Source: JAQUGA01 sp964521105 (GTDB lineage Bacteria > Bacteroidota > Bacteroidia > Bacteroidales > WCHB1-69). From it: DNA of 18,996 nt. Made by a program: the position numbers and the translations under genes. The stretch spans positions 1 through 18,996 of the forward strand of contig CAZFPO010000048.1 of NCBI GenBank assembly GCA_964521105.1, read 5' to 3'. This document shows, one piece after another, positions 1 to 8,829 of this stretch; positions within the stretch are counted from its first letter, which is position 1; the number at the start of each line of letters is the position of its first letter. The notes below the pieces were generated by a model. That model made no database searches, was not told the origin of the DNA, and saw only the letters and a program-made list of their open reading frames with translations.

Positions 1-939
1 AATTTTAAACGAATGAGCATTTATAAAATCACGCATGGCACTACTTTCGGGCTCCGAAAAAGCTGAAGTTCCGCGATACCAAGGCGAAGAACCAATAGGT
101 TGAGAACCAATATTATCGTAACCCCACTGAATTTCATAATTTCGATTTAAGTCGACTCCATACGAAATTAAATCGTTGTGTTTTCTATTTTTACGCCATG
201 TTCCTCCACCGTTTGGATTTTGAGTTTGGTTATATACAAAACCGTCGGGATTAACACAAGGGACAAAAAATATATCCAAATTATTCATCAAATAAGTAAC
301 ATCGGCTTTTACTCCATAATTTTGAAGCATATAATGCATAAAATATATAAGCTGATGAGCAGAGCCAGGCTCTTGAGCGTGATGAAGAGCAGTAAATAAT
401 ATTTGAGGTTTTAATCCAATCGAATCGGGATTGGTTGTAAAAACTATAGAATATATTGGACGATTTTCGACCGACATTCCTATAACTGTTTTTTGAGGTA
501 CTAAATTGGGAAATAAATAGTGCATAGTATCCAACTCTTTATAAATCTCATCGAGTTTAAAGTATCCTCCCATTGATCCCAATCGAAAATGTGTTGGAGT
601 GCCATAATCGGTTAAATGTATAGCACAATTGTGATTGGTTGTGGGATTGTTTTTTATTGAATTATTGTTCTTTATTAAAAAACTTGCCGTTATGTCATTA
701 TCTATCACTTCGACTGTATAACCTAACAAATTAATTTTCCGAACATCATTTATATAAAATTCACCAACAAAAACACCTTTTTTATAATATTTCCCATGGA
801 TAGGATTAATGCCACTTTCGATTAACTTTGTAAAATCAGCTTTGTTAATCGGTAAAGAAATTCGCTGTATAGTATCATATTGCGAAAAGAGATTACTTCT
901 AATAAATACTACAAAAAAAACAAGAAAAATTGATTTCAT
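1..939 (-). CDS. M14 family zinc carboxypeptidase, 3' end beyond window
   Basis: Reading the minus strand from the ATG at 939-937 gives 313 codons with no stop up to the window edge, so the gene is cut by the window. Residues 1-20 form a signal peptide (Lys, hydrophobic core, ending SNLFSQ). The M14 landmarks are visible: zinc ligands His187 and Glu190 in HHAQEP, then NPDGF, WRKNR and GVDLNRNY (the Asn-Arg substrate-carboxylate site), and GTSAFSEPES. The third zinc ligand, a His in an NxHS-type motif, would lie just past the edge after the last visible residues (NAHSFKI). The family hydrolyses C-terminal residues from peptides; with a signal peptide this one is exported. It is divergent from kdsD with its own promoter. 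Whether it ends in a T9SS sorting domain, as many Bacteroidota M14 enzymes do, cannot be seen. Confidence 0.93.
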   Translation of the reverse strand, partial: MKSIFLVFFVVFIRSNLFSQYDTIQRISLPINKADFTKLIESGINPIHGKYYKKGVFVGEFYINDVRKINLLGYTVEVIDNDITASFLIKNNNSIKNNPTTNHNCAIHLTDYGTPTHFRLGSMGGYFKLDEIYKELDTMHYLFPNLVPQKTVIGMSVENRPIYSIVFTTNPDSIGLKPQILFTALHHAQEPGSAHQLIYFMHYMLQNYGVKADVTYLMNNLDIFFVPCVNPDGFVYNQTQNPNGGGTWRKNRKHNDLISYGVDLNRNYEIQWGYDNIGSQPIGSSPWYRGTSAFSEPESSAMRDFINAHSFKI

Positions 940-960
940 AAGATTAGTATTAATTTACAC

Positions 961-995
961 CAAATATAGATGAAAATTTAATAAAAAAAAACAAA
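961..995 (-). promoter_or_regulatory. Bacteroidota-type promoter for the M14 carboxypeptidase
   Basis: On the minus strand TATATTTG (968-961) matches the -7 consensus TAnnTTTG and TTTG (995-992) lies 23 bases upstream as the -33 element. The box ends 21 bases before the ATG at 939, so the leader would be about 15 bases. Confidence 0.6.
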
Positions 996-1031
996 TCTTA
1001 AAAAATTCAAATTGAAAATTTAAATATCATT

Positions 1032-1058
1032 TTTGAAATTAATATTTTTCTACATTTG
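1032..1058 (+). promoter_or_regulatory. Promoter of kdsD with -7 box abutting the gene
   Basis: TACATTTG at 1051-1058 matches the Bacteroidota -7 consensus. TTTG at 1032-1035 is a possible -33 element, but the 15-base spacing is shorter than usual. The box ends five bases before the ATG at 1064, so transcription would start at or almost at the start codon. Confidence 0.55.
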
Positions 1059-1063
1059 TGATT

Positions 1064-2029
1064 ATGGAAATAGAAAATAAAATTAAAAATAGTGCCATAC
1101 GCACAATTATTCAGGAATCGGAAGCAATTTCAAAACTTCAATATTACATTGATGTTGATTTTGTTGAATCAGTAAAACATATATTTGAGTGCAAAGGACG
1201 TGTTATCGTTACTGGTATTGGGAAAAGTGCCAACATTGGAATGAAAATCGTGGCAACCTTTAATTCTACTGGAACTCCTGCCATTTTTATGCATGCTGCA
1301 GATGCAATTCATGGAGATTTAGGAATAGTTTTAAAAGATGATATTGTCTTATGTATTTCAAAAAGTGGAAATACACCCGAAATTACCGTCTTAATCCCTT
1401 TAATTAAAATGATGGGGAACAAGGTAATCGGAATTACAGGAAATATGGATTCATTTTTGGCATCGCATTGTGATTTTGCGATAAATACAACAGTTCCAAA
1501 AGAAGCTTGTCCTAATAATTTAGCACCAACTTCAAGCACTACTGCACAATTAGTGATGGGAGATGCCATAGCTGTTGCTCTGCTCGAACTTCGTGGATTT
1601 ACTTCCAACGATTTTGCTAAATTTCATCCAGGAGGTTCATTAGGGAAAAAACTCTACCTCACTGTTGGAGAATTAGCTTTAAAAAATGAAGTACCATTCG
1701 TTAATCCAAATGATAATATTAAAAAAGTTATTATCGAGATTTCACAAAAACGTTTAGGACTTACCGCAGTGATTGATAACAATAAAATTGTTGGAATAGT
1801 TACCGATGGCGACTTACGAAGAATGATGCAAACAAACGAAACCTTTACTCAACTTACAGCTTCAGAAATTATGAGTAAAAATCCAAAAAGCATCGAATCT
1901 GAAGAATTGGCTGTTCGTGCTTTAGAAATTATGCGTCAACGAAATATTACGGGATTATTGGTTACTCAAAACGATAAGTACATCGGCGTTATTCATTTAC
2001 ACGACATTTTAAAAGAAGGAATAATTTAA
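1064..2029 (+). CDS. kdsD: D-arabinose 5-phosphate isomerase (KdsD/KpsF/GutQ family)
   Basis: The enzyme interconverts D-ribulose 5-phosphate and D-arabinose 5-phosphate, the first step towards Kdo in the LPS core, in the cytoplasm. The protein is 321 aa, the normal family size. An N-terminal SIS domain (about residues 30-170) carries GIGKSANIG with Lys54, DAIHGDLG with His83, ISKSGNTPE and FHPGGSLG with His188, all at the positions conserved in E. coli KdsD. Two CBS motifs follow (about 200-320), including GIVTDGDLRR and GVIHLHDIL. I chose the ATG at 1064 over an in-frame GTG at 1058 because that GTG uses the last G of the -7 promoter box. The next gene starts five bases after the stop, so the two are probably cotranscribed. 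KpsF/GutQ paralogues share this architecture; the role in Kdo synthesis is inferred from family and from lptB nearby. Confidence 0.93.
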   Translation: MEIENKIKNSAIRTIIQESEAISKLQYYIDVDFVESVKHIFECKGRVIVTGIGKSANIGMKIVATFNSTGTPAIFMHAADAIHGDLGIVLKDDIVLCISKSGNTPEITVLIPLIKMMGNKVIGITGNMDSFLASHCDFAINTTVPKEACPNNLAPTSSTTAQLVMGDAIAVALLELRGFTSNDFAKFHPGGSLGKKLYLTVGELALKNEVPFVNPNDNIKKVIIEISQKRLGLTAVIDNNKIVGIVTDGDLRRMMQTNETFTQLTASEIMSKNPKSIESEELAVRALEIMRQRNITGLLVTQNDKYIGVIHLHDILKEGII

Positions 2030-2034
2030 TCATC

Positions 2035-2388
2035 ATGGATATAATTGACGAATTTAACGATTATCGCGAAAAAATGAATCAAAAAATCCTTACTGAGGAT
2101 AATTTGGTTATTAAACGATTGTACAACATCGACACAAATACATATCAAGATGGGGCTTTAGATGCAAAAACCAAGGAAATGCTCGGATTAGTTTCATCAA
2201 TGGTTTTGCGATGCGATGATTGCATCAAATATCACCTACAAAAATGTTACGAACTTGGTTTAACTAAAAAAGAACTTTTTGAGATTTTTGCTGTTGCTAA
2301 TTTAGTTGGAGGTTCAATAGTAATTCCACATACTCGAAGAGCAACAGAGTTTTGGGAAGCTTTAGAAATAAAAAATGATAGGATTTAA
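2035..2388 (+). CDS. AhpD-like carboxymuconolactone decarboxylase family protein
   Basis: A 117-aa all-helical protein of the CMD/AhpD fold with no signal peptide. The full AhpD catalytic pattern is kept: Glu48-x11-Cys60-x2-Cys63-x3-His67 (motif LRCDDCIKYH), the same spacing as Glu118/Cys130/Cys133/His137 in mycobacterial AhpD. This points to a thiol-disulfide or peroxidase-type redox role rather than gamma-carboxymuconolactone decarboxylation, which lacks this cysteine pair. The substrate is unknown. It starts five bases after kdsD ends, so it is almost certainly translated from the same message. From memory, this small protein is often found between kdsD/tatC and lptB in Bacteroidota, which matches its position here except that no tatC is present. 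Confidence 0.87.
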   Translation: MDIIDEFNDYREKMNQKILTEDNLVIKRLYNIDTNTYQDGALDAKTKEMLGLVSSMVLRCDDCIKYHLQKCYELGLTKKELFEIFAVANLVGGSIVIPHTRRATEFWEALEIKNDRI

Positions 2389-2439
2389 ACTCTAATCGTT
2401 TTCTTTGGTCGTAATAATCATTGTATTTTAATATAAATT

Positions 2440-4738
2440 ATGGTAAAGAAATCTCTCAAAATAGCACTCATACTTTTGACAGGTTTGTTTTCGAGCCATA
2501 CTAACGCTCAAATTACCAAAATTACGGGGCACATAATTGATGCAAAAACAAAAGAACCATTACCTTTTGTAAACATTTCATTTCAATATTCTACCGTAGG
2601 AACTGTTACCGACTTTGATGGAAATTATGCCATTGAAACTAAAACCAAATCCGACAGTATACTCGTTTCGTTTATTGGCTACATACCTCAGGCTATCAAA
2701 TTTGAAAAAAACAAATATCAACGTATTGATATCGAACTCATACCCTCAGAAATTTCATTACAGGAAGTAATCATTCGATATAGTGGAAATCCAGCAGATG
2801 CAATTTTAGATAGCATTATTCAAAATAAAGACAAAAACAACATTATCAACTTCGATTATGCCCAATATGAATGCTATAATAAAATTCAATTTGACCTAAA
2901 TAACATCACCGAGGATTTCAAAAACCGAAGAGCTTTTAAAAAATTTAATTTTATTTTCGACTATATTGACACATCAACAGTAAACAACAAAACTTATTTA
3001 CCCATTTTCCTTTCCGAATCCATTTCAAACATTTACACAAGGAATAGCCCCAAATCAAAAAAAGAATATATTCAAGGAATAAAAGTTTCGGGTGTTGATA
3101 ATGAGAGTATTGGTCAATTCATGGGAGATTTGTATCAAAACATCAATGTTTACGAAAACTACATTACCCTTTTTGAACGAAGTTTTGTAAGTCCTATTTC
3201 AAATATTGGTGGAGTGTACTACAAATACTATTTAGTGGATAGTACTTTTAAAGACAACACATGGTGTTACAACATTGTATATAAACCAAAACGAAGCGGA
3301 GATTTAGCATTTACAGGTAATTTCTGGGTTGCCGACACTTCATGGGCAATCAAAGAAATTAAACTAGATATGGCTAAAGAAGCCAATGTAAATTACATTG
3401 ATGGAATGGTGATTGAGCACTATTTTAACAAAACAGCACAAGGATATTGGGTATTAAACAAAGAATTAACAACCATTGATTTTAATGTTTTTGAAGATTC
3501 AAAAAAAACAGTGGGGTTTTATGGCAAAAAAACATCTTCCTATAAAAACCATCTTGTAAACATGAATATTAATTCTGAAGTATTTAAATCACCTACGGAT
3601 ATAATAGTTAGCGATGAAGCATACAAACGAACCAAAGATTATTGGAGTATTGCTCGGCACGAAGAATTAAATCAAGATGAACGTACCATATATTATATGA
3701 TAGACACATTGACTTCACTTCCAATTTACACTACCTATGTCGACATTATTCAAACCCTCATTCAAGGATATAAAATTTACAAAAACATAGAAATTGGTCC
3801 TTACATGTCGTTTATCAGCTTTAATCAAGTTGAAGGCACCCGTTTACGTTTTGGTGGTAGAACAAGTAATGCGTTTAGCAAAACTTTTATGCTTGATGCT
3901 CATATTGCTTATGGTCTTAGAGATGAAACTATAAAATATGGATCGAGCATCATATACATGTTTAATAAAAATCCCAGGAGAGCTTTTGGTGCTTCAGTAA
4001 AACATGATATGGAGCAAATTGGTCAAAGTCAGAATGCTTTTAGGGAAGATTTTTTANNNNNNNNNNNNNNNNNNNNNNNNNNNNNNNNNNNNNNNNNNNN
4101 NNNNNNNNNNNNNNNNNNNNNNNNNNNNNNNNNNNNNNNNNNNNNNNNNNNNNNNNGGAACAAAATATCCGGTTATAGAACTTCAATATTCATATGGCAT
4201 ACCCGCTATTTTCGGCAGTGATTATGAATTTCATAAAGCCATGTTTAGTGTTAAACAGTGGTTTGATATTGGACTATTAGGGTGGTCGAGATATCGGTTT
4301 GAAGCCGGAAAAATATTTGGAAAGCTCCCCTATCCATTACTCAAACTACACGAAGGAAATGAAACCTATTTCATGGATGAGTACTCGTTTAACACCATGA
4401 ATTATTATGAATTTGTAAGCGATCAATATGCAAGTTTAACCTGGACTCATCATTTTGATGGACTTTTCCTAAACAGAATCCCTTTGATGAAGAAATTAAA
4501 ATGGAGAGAAGTTGCGTATTTTAAAGGCTTGGTGGGTGGTTTAGAAACCAGAAATGAGAATTACAGCGAATTTCCAGCAGGTTTGACCGAATTATCAAAA
4601 CCATATTTTGAAACTGGTTGTGGTATTGAAAACATTTTTAAAATTATCCGAATCGATGCCATTTGGCGACTTTCGTACCTCGACAAACCTAATATTGCCA
4701 AATTCGGAATTTATGGTTCGTTCGTGTTTTCATTTTAA
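2440..4738 (+). CDS. DUF5686 / CRD-like outer-membrane protein, interrupted by an assembly gap
   Basis: The N-terminal part (539 codons, 2440-4056) has a signal peptide (about residues 1-24, ending SHTNAQ) and a carboxypeptidase-regulatory-like beta-sandwich (about 26-110, with TGHIIDAKTKEPLPFVNI, DFDGNY and SFIGY). The rest resembles DUF5686, a Bacteroidota outer-membrane beta-barrel family of unknown function. A run of 100 Ns (4057-4156) splits the coding region. The 193 codons after the gap continue the same family (HHFDGLFLNRIPLMKKLKWRE is a hallmark) and end in aromatic FVFSF, typical of an outer-membrane barrel strand. The two halves are out of frame only if the Ns are counted literally; I treat them as one intact gene. 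At least 732 aa are visible. It follows the AhpD-like gene by 51 bases with no clear terminator between them, so it may belong to the kdsD transcript. Confidence 0.83.
4057..4156. other. Assembly gap of 100 Ns
   Basis: Exactly 100 Ns, the usual placeholder for a gap of unknown length. The upstream frame has a whole number of codons to 4056 and the downstream frame starts a codon at 4157, so the true gap should be a multiple of three bases if the gene is intact, and therefore not 100. Confidence 0.98.
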
Positions 4739-4788
4739 GATTGCAAAATTGCATCTAATAAAACATACATTTCTAATTGAAATTTATT

Positions 4789-4796
4789 TAAATTTG
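4789..4796 (+). promoter_or_regulatory. -7 promoter element upstream of lptB
   Basis: TAAATTTG matches TAnnTTTG and ends 11 bases before the lptB ATG. I see no TTG at the right distance for a -33 element, so this rests on the -7 box alone. Confidence 0.45.
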
Positions 4797-4807
4797 CAAC
4801 CATAATT

Positions 4808-5536
4808 ATGACAAAACTATACACAAACAATATTACAAAAAAGTATAAACAACGCTATGTTGTTAAAGATGTTAGTATTAGCGTTGAGCAAGGTGAAATT
4901 GTTGGATTATTAGGACCAAACGGTGCCGGAAAAACAACATCGTTCTATATGATTGTAGGTTTGATAAAACCACTTGAAGGAGAAATATTCCTTGACGACC
5001 AAAATATTACTGAGCTCCCAATGTATAAAAGAGCTCAAGCTGGCATTAGTTATTTGGCTCAGGAAGCATCTGTATTCCGTCAAATGAGCGTAGAGGACAA
5101 TATCAAGTCAGTATTAGAATTTACAAAAAAAAGTACAAAAGAGCAAAAAGAAAAACTTGAATCACTTATTGAGGAGTTTGGATTAGGCAGAATCCGAAAA
5201 AGCAAAGGGATTCAACTATCAGGAGGTGAGCGTAGAAGAACTGAAATTGCCCGATGTTTGGCGGTTGATCCTAAATTCATTTTATTAGATGAGCCTTTTG
5301 CTGGAGTAGATCCAATTGCGGTTGAAGACATTCAAAACATCGTATCCAAATTAAAAGAAAAAAATATTGGGATTTTAATTACCGATCATAATGTTCATGA
5401 AACATTAAATATTACCGACAGAGCCTATCTGCTTTTTGAAGGATCGGTGTTAAAGGCTGGTACAGCCGAAGAATTAGCAGCCGACGAACATGTTCGTAGA
5501 GTTTATTTAGGCGAAAAATTTGAGTTACGAAAGTAG
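4808..5536 (+). CDS. lptB: LPS export ABC transporter ATP-binding protein LptB
   Basis: LptB is the cytoplasmic ATPase that, with LptF and LptG, extracts LPS from the inner membrane and drives it along the Lpt bridge. The 242-aa length is typical. Walker A is GPNGAGKTT (residues 36-44, Lys42), the ABC signature is LSGGERRR (137-144), Walker B is FILLDEPFAG with Asp161 and Glu162, and the H-loop His194 sits in ITDHNVHE. The LSGGERRRTEIAR signature and the FAGVDPIAV stretch mark LptB rather than a generic LivF-type ATPase. LptF, LptG and LptC are not in this window, as is usual when lptB sits apart in Bacteroidota. Kdo synthesis (kdsD) lies upstream on the same strand. Confidence 0.95.
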   Translation: MTKLYTNNITKKYKQRYVVKDVSISVEQGEIVGLLGPNGAGKTTSFYMIVGLIKPLEGEIFLDDQNITELPMYKRAQAGISYLAQEASVFRQMSVEDNIKSVLEFTKKSTKEQKEKLESLIEEFGLGRIRKSKGIQLSGGERRRTEIARCLAVDPKFILLDEPFAGVDPIAVEDIQNIVSKLKEKNIGILITDHNVHETLNITDRAYLLFEGSVLKAGTAEELAADEHVRRVYLGEKFELRK

Positions 5537-5606
5537 TAATTATTCAAATTCATCCCTCTTATTTTTTAAAGCAATTCCAAAAAGAATAAATATTTATTGA
5601 TTATAA

Positions 5607-5638
5607 TTGGTAATTTCGGTAAAATTATTCTAAATTTG
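5607..5638 (+). promoter_or_regulatory. secDF promoter
   Basis: TTG at 5607-5609, 21 bases, then TAAATTTG at 5631-5638: a good match in sequence and spacing to the Bacteroidota promoter. The leader to the secDF ATG would be about 58 bases, long enough to hold control elements, but I see no hairpin in it. Confidence 0.65.
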
Positions 5639-5703
5639 CAGGCTAAAATGTATTTTAACTAACAATTTATCACTTAAACACTTAATAATCAAAATTTTAA
5701 GAT

Positions 5704-8700
5704 ATGCAAAACAAAGGTGCTATTAAATTTTTTGCAATAATATTTGCATTAGTATGTTTATTCCACTTATCATTTACTTTATGTACTCGTCAAGTTGAAA
5801 AAGAAGCGAAAGAATTTGCCAACAGTGGCGATATCGACGCAATTGCTACTAAAATGGCTAATGGAGATAATTTTAAAAAGGAATTTTACAAGGATTCCTT
5901 ATTTAAAGTTAGCGAAAAATATTATTTGGACTCCATTTCAAATGAAGTAGTTTACAATTTTTTATGGTTAAGAAAATATACTTATAAAGATTGTAAAAAC
6001 CGTGAGATAAATTTAGGACTTGACTTAAAAGGTGGTATGAACGTTACTATGGAAATTTCGGTTCCTGACATTTTAGTTGCCTTAGCAGGTAAAAATGCAA
6101 AAGACCCAAATTTTATCAAAGCAATGGAAATTGCGAGAATAAAATACCAAACCTCACAAACCGATTTCTTAACCCTGTTCACCAATGCTTACAAAGAAGT
6201 TGCTCCGAATGGTAAACTTGCTTCCATCTTTTCATTTAGTTTAGATAAAATTAAAACAAACTCCTCAAACGATGAGGTTATTAAAGTTTTAAGAGAAGAA
6301 ACCGAAGCTGCTATTGACAGAACATATCAAATTTTACGTACTCGTATTGACCGTTTTGGGGTAGCTCAACCAAATATTCAAAAATTAAGTCAATCCGGAC
6401 GTATTTTAATTGAATTACCTGGTATTAAAGAACCCGAGCGTGTTCGAAAATTATTACAAGGAACTGCCAATTTGGAATTCTGGAAAACGTATGAATTTAT
6501 TGAAGTTTATCCTATTATAGAACAAGTGGATAAAAAAGTTGCTTCCATTTACGCAGGATTAGGGGATGCTATTGATTCCACCGGAAACATGTCCGATTCT
6601 ACTAAATTAGCTATCCAATCCGAAGTAGTTAAACCCGATTCAATAAAAAAACCAGACACCTCTAAAACATTACCAACTACTCCTGACCAAGATAAAGTAA
6701 AATTTGCAAAAGAACACCCACTTTTTGCTTTATTATCTCCTAATTTTGATCAACAAACTGGTCAACCACAAAAAGGCCCAGTGGTTGGGGTTGCTCAATC
6801 TAAAGATACGTTGAAAATTAATAAAATGTTTGAATTGGTAAAAAACATTTTACCACGCGATTTACACTTAGCATGGACTCATAAAGCAATTGATGACAAA
6901 GAAATATTCCATCAATTAATCGCACTAAAAGGTGTTGGTGAAAAAGGACCAGCTTTAACAGGAGAAGTTATCACCGATGCACGTCAGGATTTTAGCGACC
7001 GTGGTGGTAACGAAATTGTGATGCAAATGAACACTACGGGTGCAAAAGTTTGGAAAAAAATAACTGGCGAAAACAAAGGAAAAGCAGTGGCCATTGTGCT
7101 AGATAATTTTGTTTACTCTTTTCCAGTAGTTCAAGATGAAATTCCAAATGGACGTTCGTCTATTACTGGTAATTTCACCTTAGAAGAAGCAAAGGATTTA
7201 GCTAATATCTTAAAAGCTGGTAAACTCCCTGCTCCTGCTCGTATTGTTCAAGAAGAAATTGTAGGACCAACCTTAGGTAAAGAATCCATTAATTCTGGTT
7301 TGATTTCATTTATAATCGCGTTTTTCTGTGTATTGCTCTACATGTGGTTATATTATAATAAGAGTGGTTTAATTGCAAATATTGCACTTCTCACAAATAT
7401 CTTTTTCATCTTTGGTGTACTTTCAGCTATAGGTGCCGTACTGACTTTGCCAGGTATTGCTGGTATTGTTTTAACTTTAGGTATGGCAGTGGATGCTAAC
7501 GTAATTATATATGAACGAATTCGTGAAGAATTACGAGCCGGAAAAGCCACACGATTAGCTATAACCGATGGATATAAAAACGCATACTCTGCAATTATTG
7601 ATGGTAACGTAACCACTTTAATTACCGCAGTAGTACTTGTTATTTTCGGCTCTGGACCTATTAAAGGATTTGCCACCACTTTAATTATTGGTATTTTATC
7701 ATCCATGTTTACTGCAATCTTTATTTCCAGAATCATTTTTGAATATTTCCTAGATAAAAAAATCAGTATTAGTTTCGACAATAAGTATACTCGATATTTT
7801 TTAACAAATACAAATGTTCCATTTATCAAAATACGCAAAAAAATGTATATTGCGTCTTTAGTGGTTGTTTTAATTGGTATTGGTTCATTATTTACAAAGG
7901 GGTTAAATTTTGGCATTGACTTTACTGGTGGTAGAAGTTATATTATTCGAGTAGACCAAAATGTCCAAACTAGTGATGTACGTGAAAAATTAACTGCAAT
8001 TTTTGGTGAAGCACCTGAAGTTAAAATTTTCGGTTCTAATAATCAATTGAAAGTTACTACAAAATATTTAATTGACCAAGAGGGATCTGATGTTGATTCA
8101 ATTGTTGAACGCAAACTATATGAAGGAATGCAATCATGCTTTAAACAGGCAATTCCATTTGAAGATTTTAGTACTAAAAATCAAGAAATTGGATTGCTCA
8201 GTTCTCAAAAAGTTGGGCCTACTGTTGCAAAAGATATTTTATATAGTGCGTTTTTAGCCATTTTTATTTCTTTATTAGCTATGTTTATTTACATTGCATT
8301 CCGTTTCAATAAATGGCAATATGGTTTTGCAGGTATGCTTTCGTTGGCTCATGATACCGTTATTACAATTTCACTGTTCTCCATTTTCTACGGAATACTT
8401 CCATTTTCTCTCGAAGTTGACCAAGCATTTATCGCTGCAATTCTAACAATTATTGGTTATTCTATTAACGATACGGTGATTATCTTTGACAGAATTCGTG
8501 AAAACACCTCTTTATATCCAAAACGGAGTTTACATGAAAACATGGATCATGCGATGAACAGCACCATAGGAAGAACCGTAAACACCGCAGGAACGACACT
8601 TGTTGTGTTAGTTGCAATTTTTGTTTTTGGTGGAGATGTTATCCGTGGATTTATTTTTGCTCTGTTAGTAGGTATTTTAATTGGGACATACTCATCTGTT

Positions 8701-8772
8701 TTTAATGCAGCTCCATTTGCTTTTGATTTAATTAACTGGTCAGAACGCAGAAAAAAAAATAAAATAAAATAA
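5704..8772 (+). CDS. secDF: Fused protein translocase subunit SecDF
   Basis: SecDF uses the proton gradient to help pull preproteins through SecYEG into the periplasm. The 1022-aa protein contains SecD followed by SecF, the normal form in Bacteroidota. The SecD half has an N-terminal membrane segment (about 8-25), NLGLDLKGGM (residues 103-112), a large periplasmic region, and five further membrane segments with GMAVDANVIIYERIREE (Asp597). The SecF half has FGIDFTGG (736-743) and its membrane bundle with GYSINDTVIIFDRIREN (Asp923). These two acidic membrane motifs are the conserved proton-path sites. About residues 290-335 form a low-complexity Ser/Thr/Pro/Asp/Lys-rich insert in the periplasmic region, absent from compact SecD proteins. 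The start has no Shine-Dalgarno but an A/T-rich leader. The gene has its own promoter and ends in a strong terminator, so it looks monocistronic. Confidence 0.97.
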   Translation: MQNKGAIKFFAIIFALVCLFHLSFTLCTRQVEKEAKEFANSGDIDAIATKMANGDNFKKEFYKDSLFKVSEKYYLDSISNEVVYNFLWLRKYTYKDCKNREINLGLDLKGGMNVTMEISVPDILVALAGKNAKDPNFIKAMEIARIKYQTSQTDFLTLFTNAYKEVAPNGKLASIFSFSLDKIKTNSSNDEVIKVLREETEAAIDRTYQILRTRIDRFGVAQPNIQKLSQSGRILIELPGIKEPERVRKLLQGTANLEFWKTYEFIEVYPIIEQVDKKVASIYAGLGDAIDSTGNMSDSTKLAIQSEVVKPDSIKKPDTSKTLPTTPDQDKVKFAKEHPLFALLSPNFDQQTGQPQKGPVVGVAQSKDTLKINKMFELVKNILPRDLHLAWTHKAIDDKEIFHQLIALKGVGEKGPALTGEVITDARQDFSDRGGNEIVMQMNTTGAKVWKKITGENKGKAVAIVLDNFVYSFPVVQDEIPNGRSSITGNFTLEEAKDLANILKAGKLPAPARIVQEEIVGPTLGKESINSGLISFIIAFFCVLLYMWLYYNKSGLIANIALLTNIFFIFGVLSAIGAVLTLPGIAGIVLTLGMAVDANVIIYERIREELRAGKATRLAITDGYKNAYSAIIDGNVTTLITAVVLVIFGSGPIKGFATTLIIGILSSMFTAIFISRIIFEYFLDKKISISFDNKYTRYFLTNTNVPFIKIRKKMYIASLVVVLIGIGSLFTKGLNFGIDFTGGRSYIIRVDQNVQTSDVREKLTAIFGEAPEVKIFGSNNQLKVTTKYLIDQEGSDVDSIVERKLYEGMQSCFKQAIPFEDFSTKNQEIGLLSSQKVGPTVAKDILYSAFLAIFISLLAMFIYIAFRFNKWQYGFAGMLSLAHDTVITISLFSIFYGILPFSLEVDQAFIAAILTIIGYSINDTVIIFDRIRENTSLYPKRSLHENMDHAMNSTIGRTVNTAGTTLVVLVAIFVFGGDVIRGFIFALLVGILIGTYSSVFNAAPFAFDLINWSERRKKNKIK

Positions 8773-8791
8773 TTTGAAAATAATTTAAATT

Positions 8792-8829
8792 CATATTAAA
8801 AACAGCCTTAAATGGCTGTTTTTAATATG
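8792..8829 (+). terminator. Terminator after secDF, 16-bp perfect stem
   Basis: A perfect 16-bp inverted repeat (8792-8807 and 8814-8829) with the six-base loop TTAAAT. The GC core AACAGCC/GGCTGTT is followed by a T run that is itself part of the stem and pairs with an A run on the 5' side, so the structure should work on either strand. Confidence 0.88.

Noticed and set aside
178..399. 73-codon plus-strand frame near the left edge
   Set aside because: It lies opposite the M14 carboxypeptidase motifs (HHAQEP at 387-370), which are clearly coding on the minus strand.
2014..2020. AGAAGGA as a Shine-Dalgarno for the AhpD-like gene
   Set aside because: It is 14 bases from the ATG, too far, lies within kdsD codons, and no other gene here uses such a site.
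2396..2405. GTTTTCTTTG as a -7 box for the DUF5686 gene
   Set aside because: It lacks the TA of TAnnTTTG and has no -33 partner; readthrough from kdsD is simpler.
4742..4753. TGCAA-AA-TTGCA palindrome after the DUF5686 gene, as a terminator
   Set aside because: The stem is five pairs with a two-base loop and no T run follows, so it cannot act as an intrinsic terminator.
5585..5598. 14-base A/T-only palindrome AATAAATATTTATT between lptB and secDF
   Set aside because: Pure A/T palindromes are expected by chance in DNA of this composition, and there is no loop or T run.
7353..7916. 187-codon open frame on the minus strand inside secDF
   Set aside because: It lies opposite the conserved SecD/SecF membrane motifs, encodes an implausible composition with no recognisable domain, and has no promoter. 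It is a shadow of a well-supported gene.
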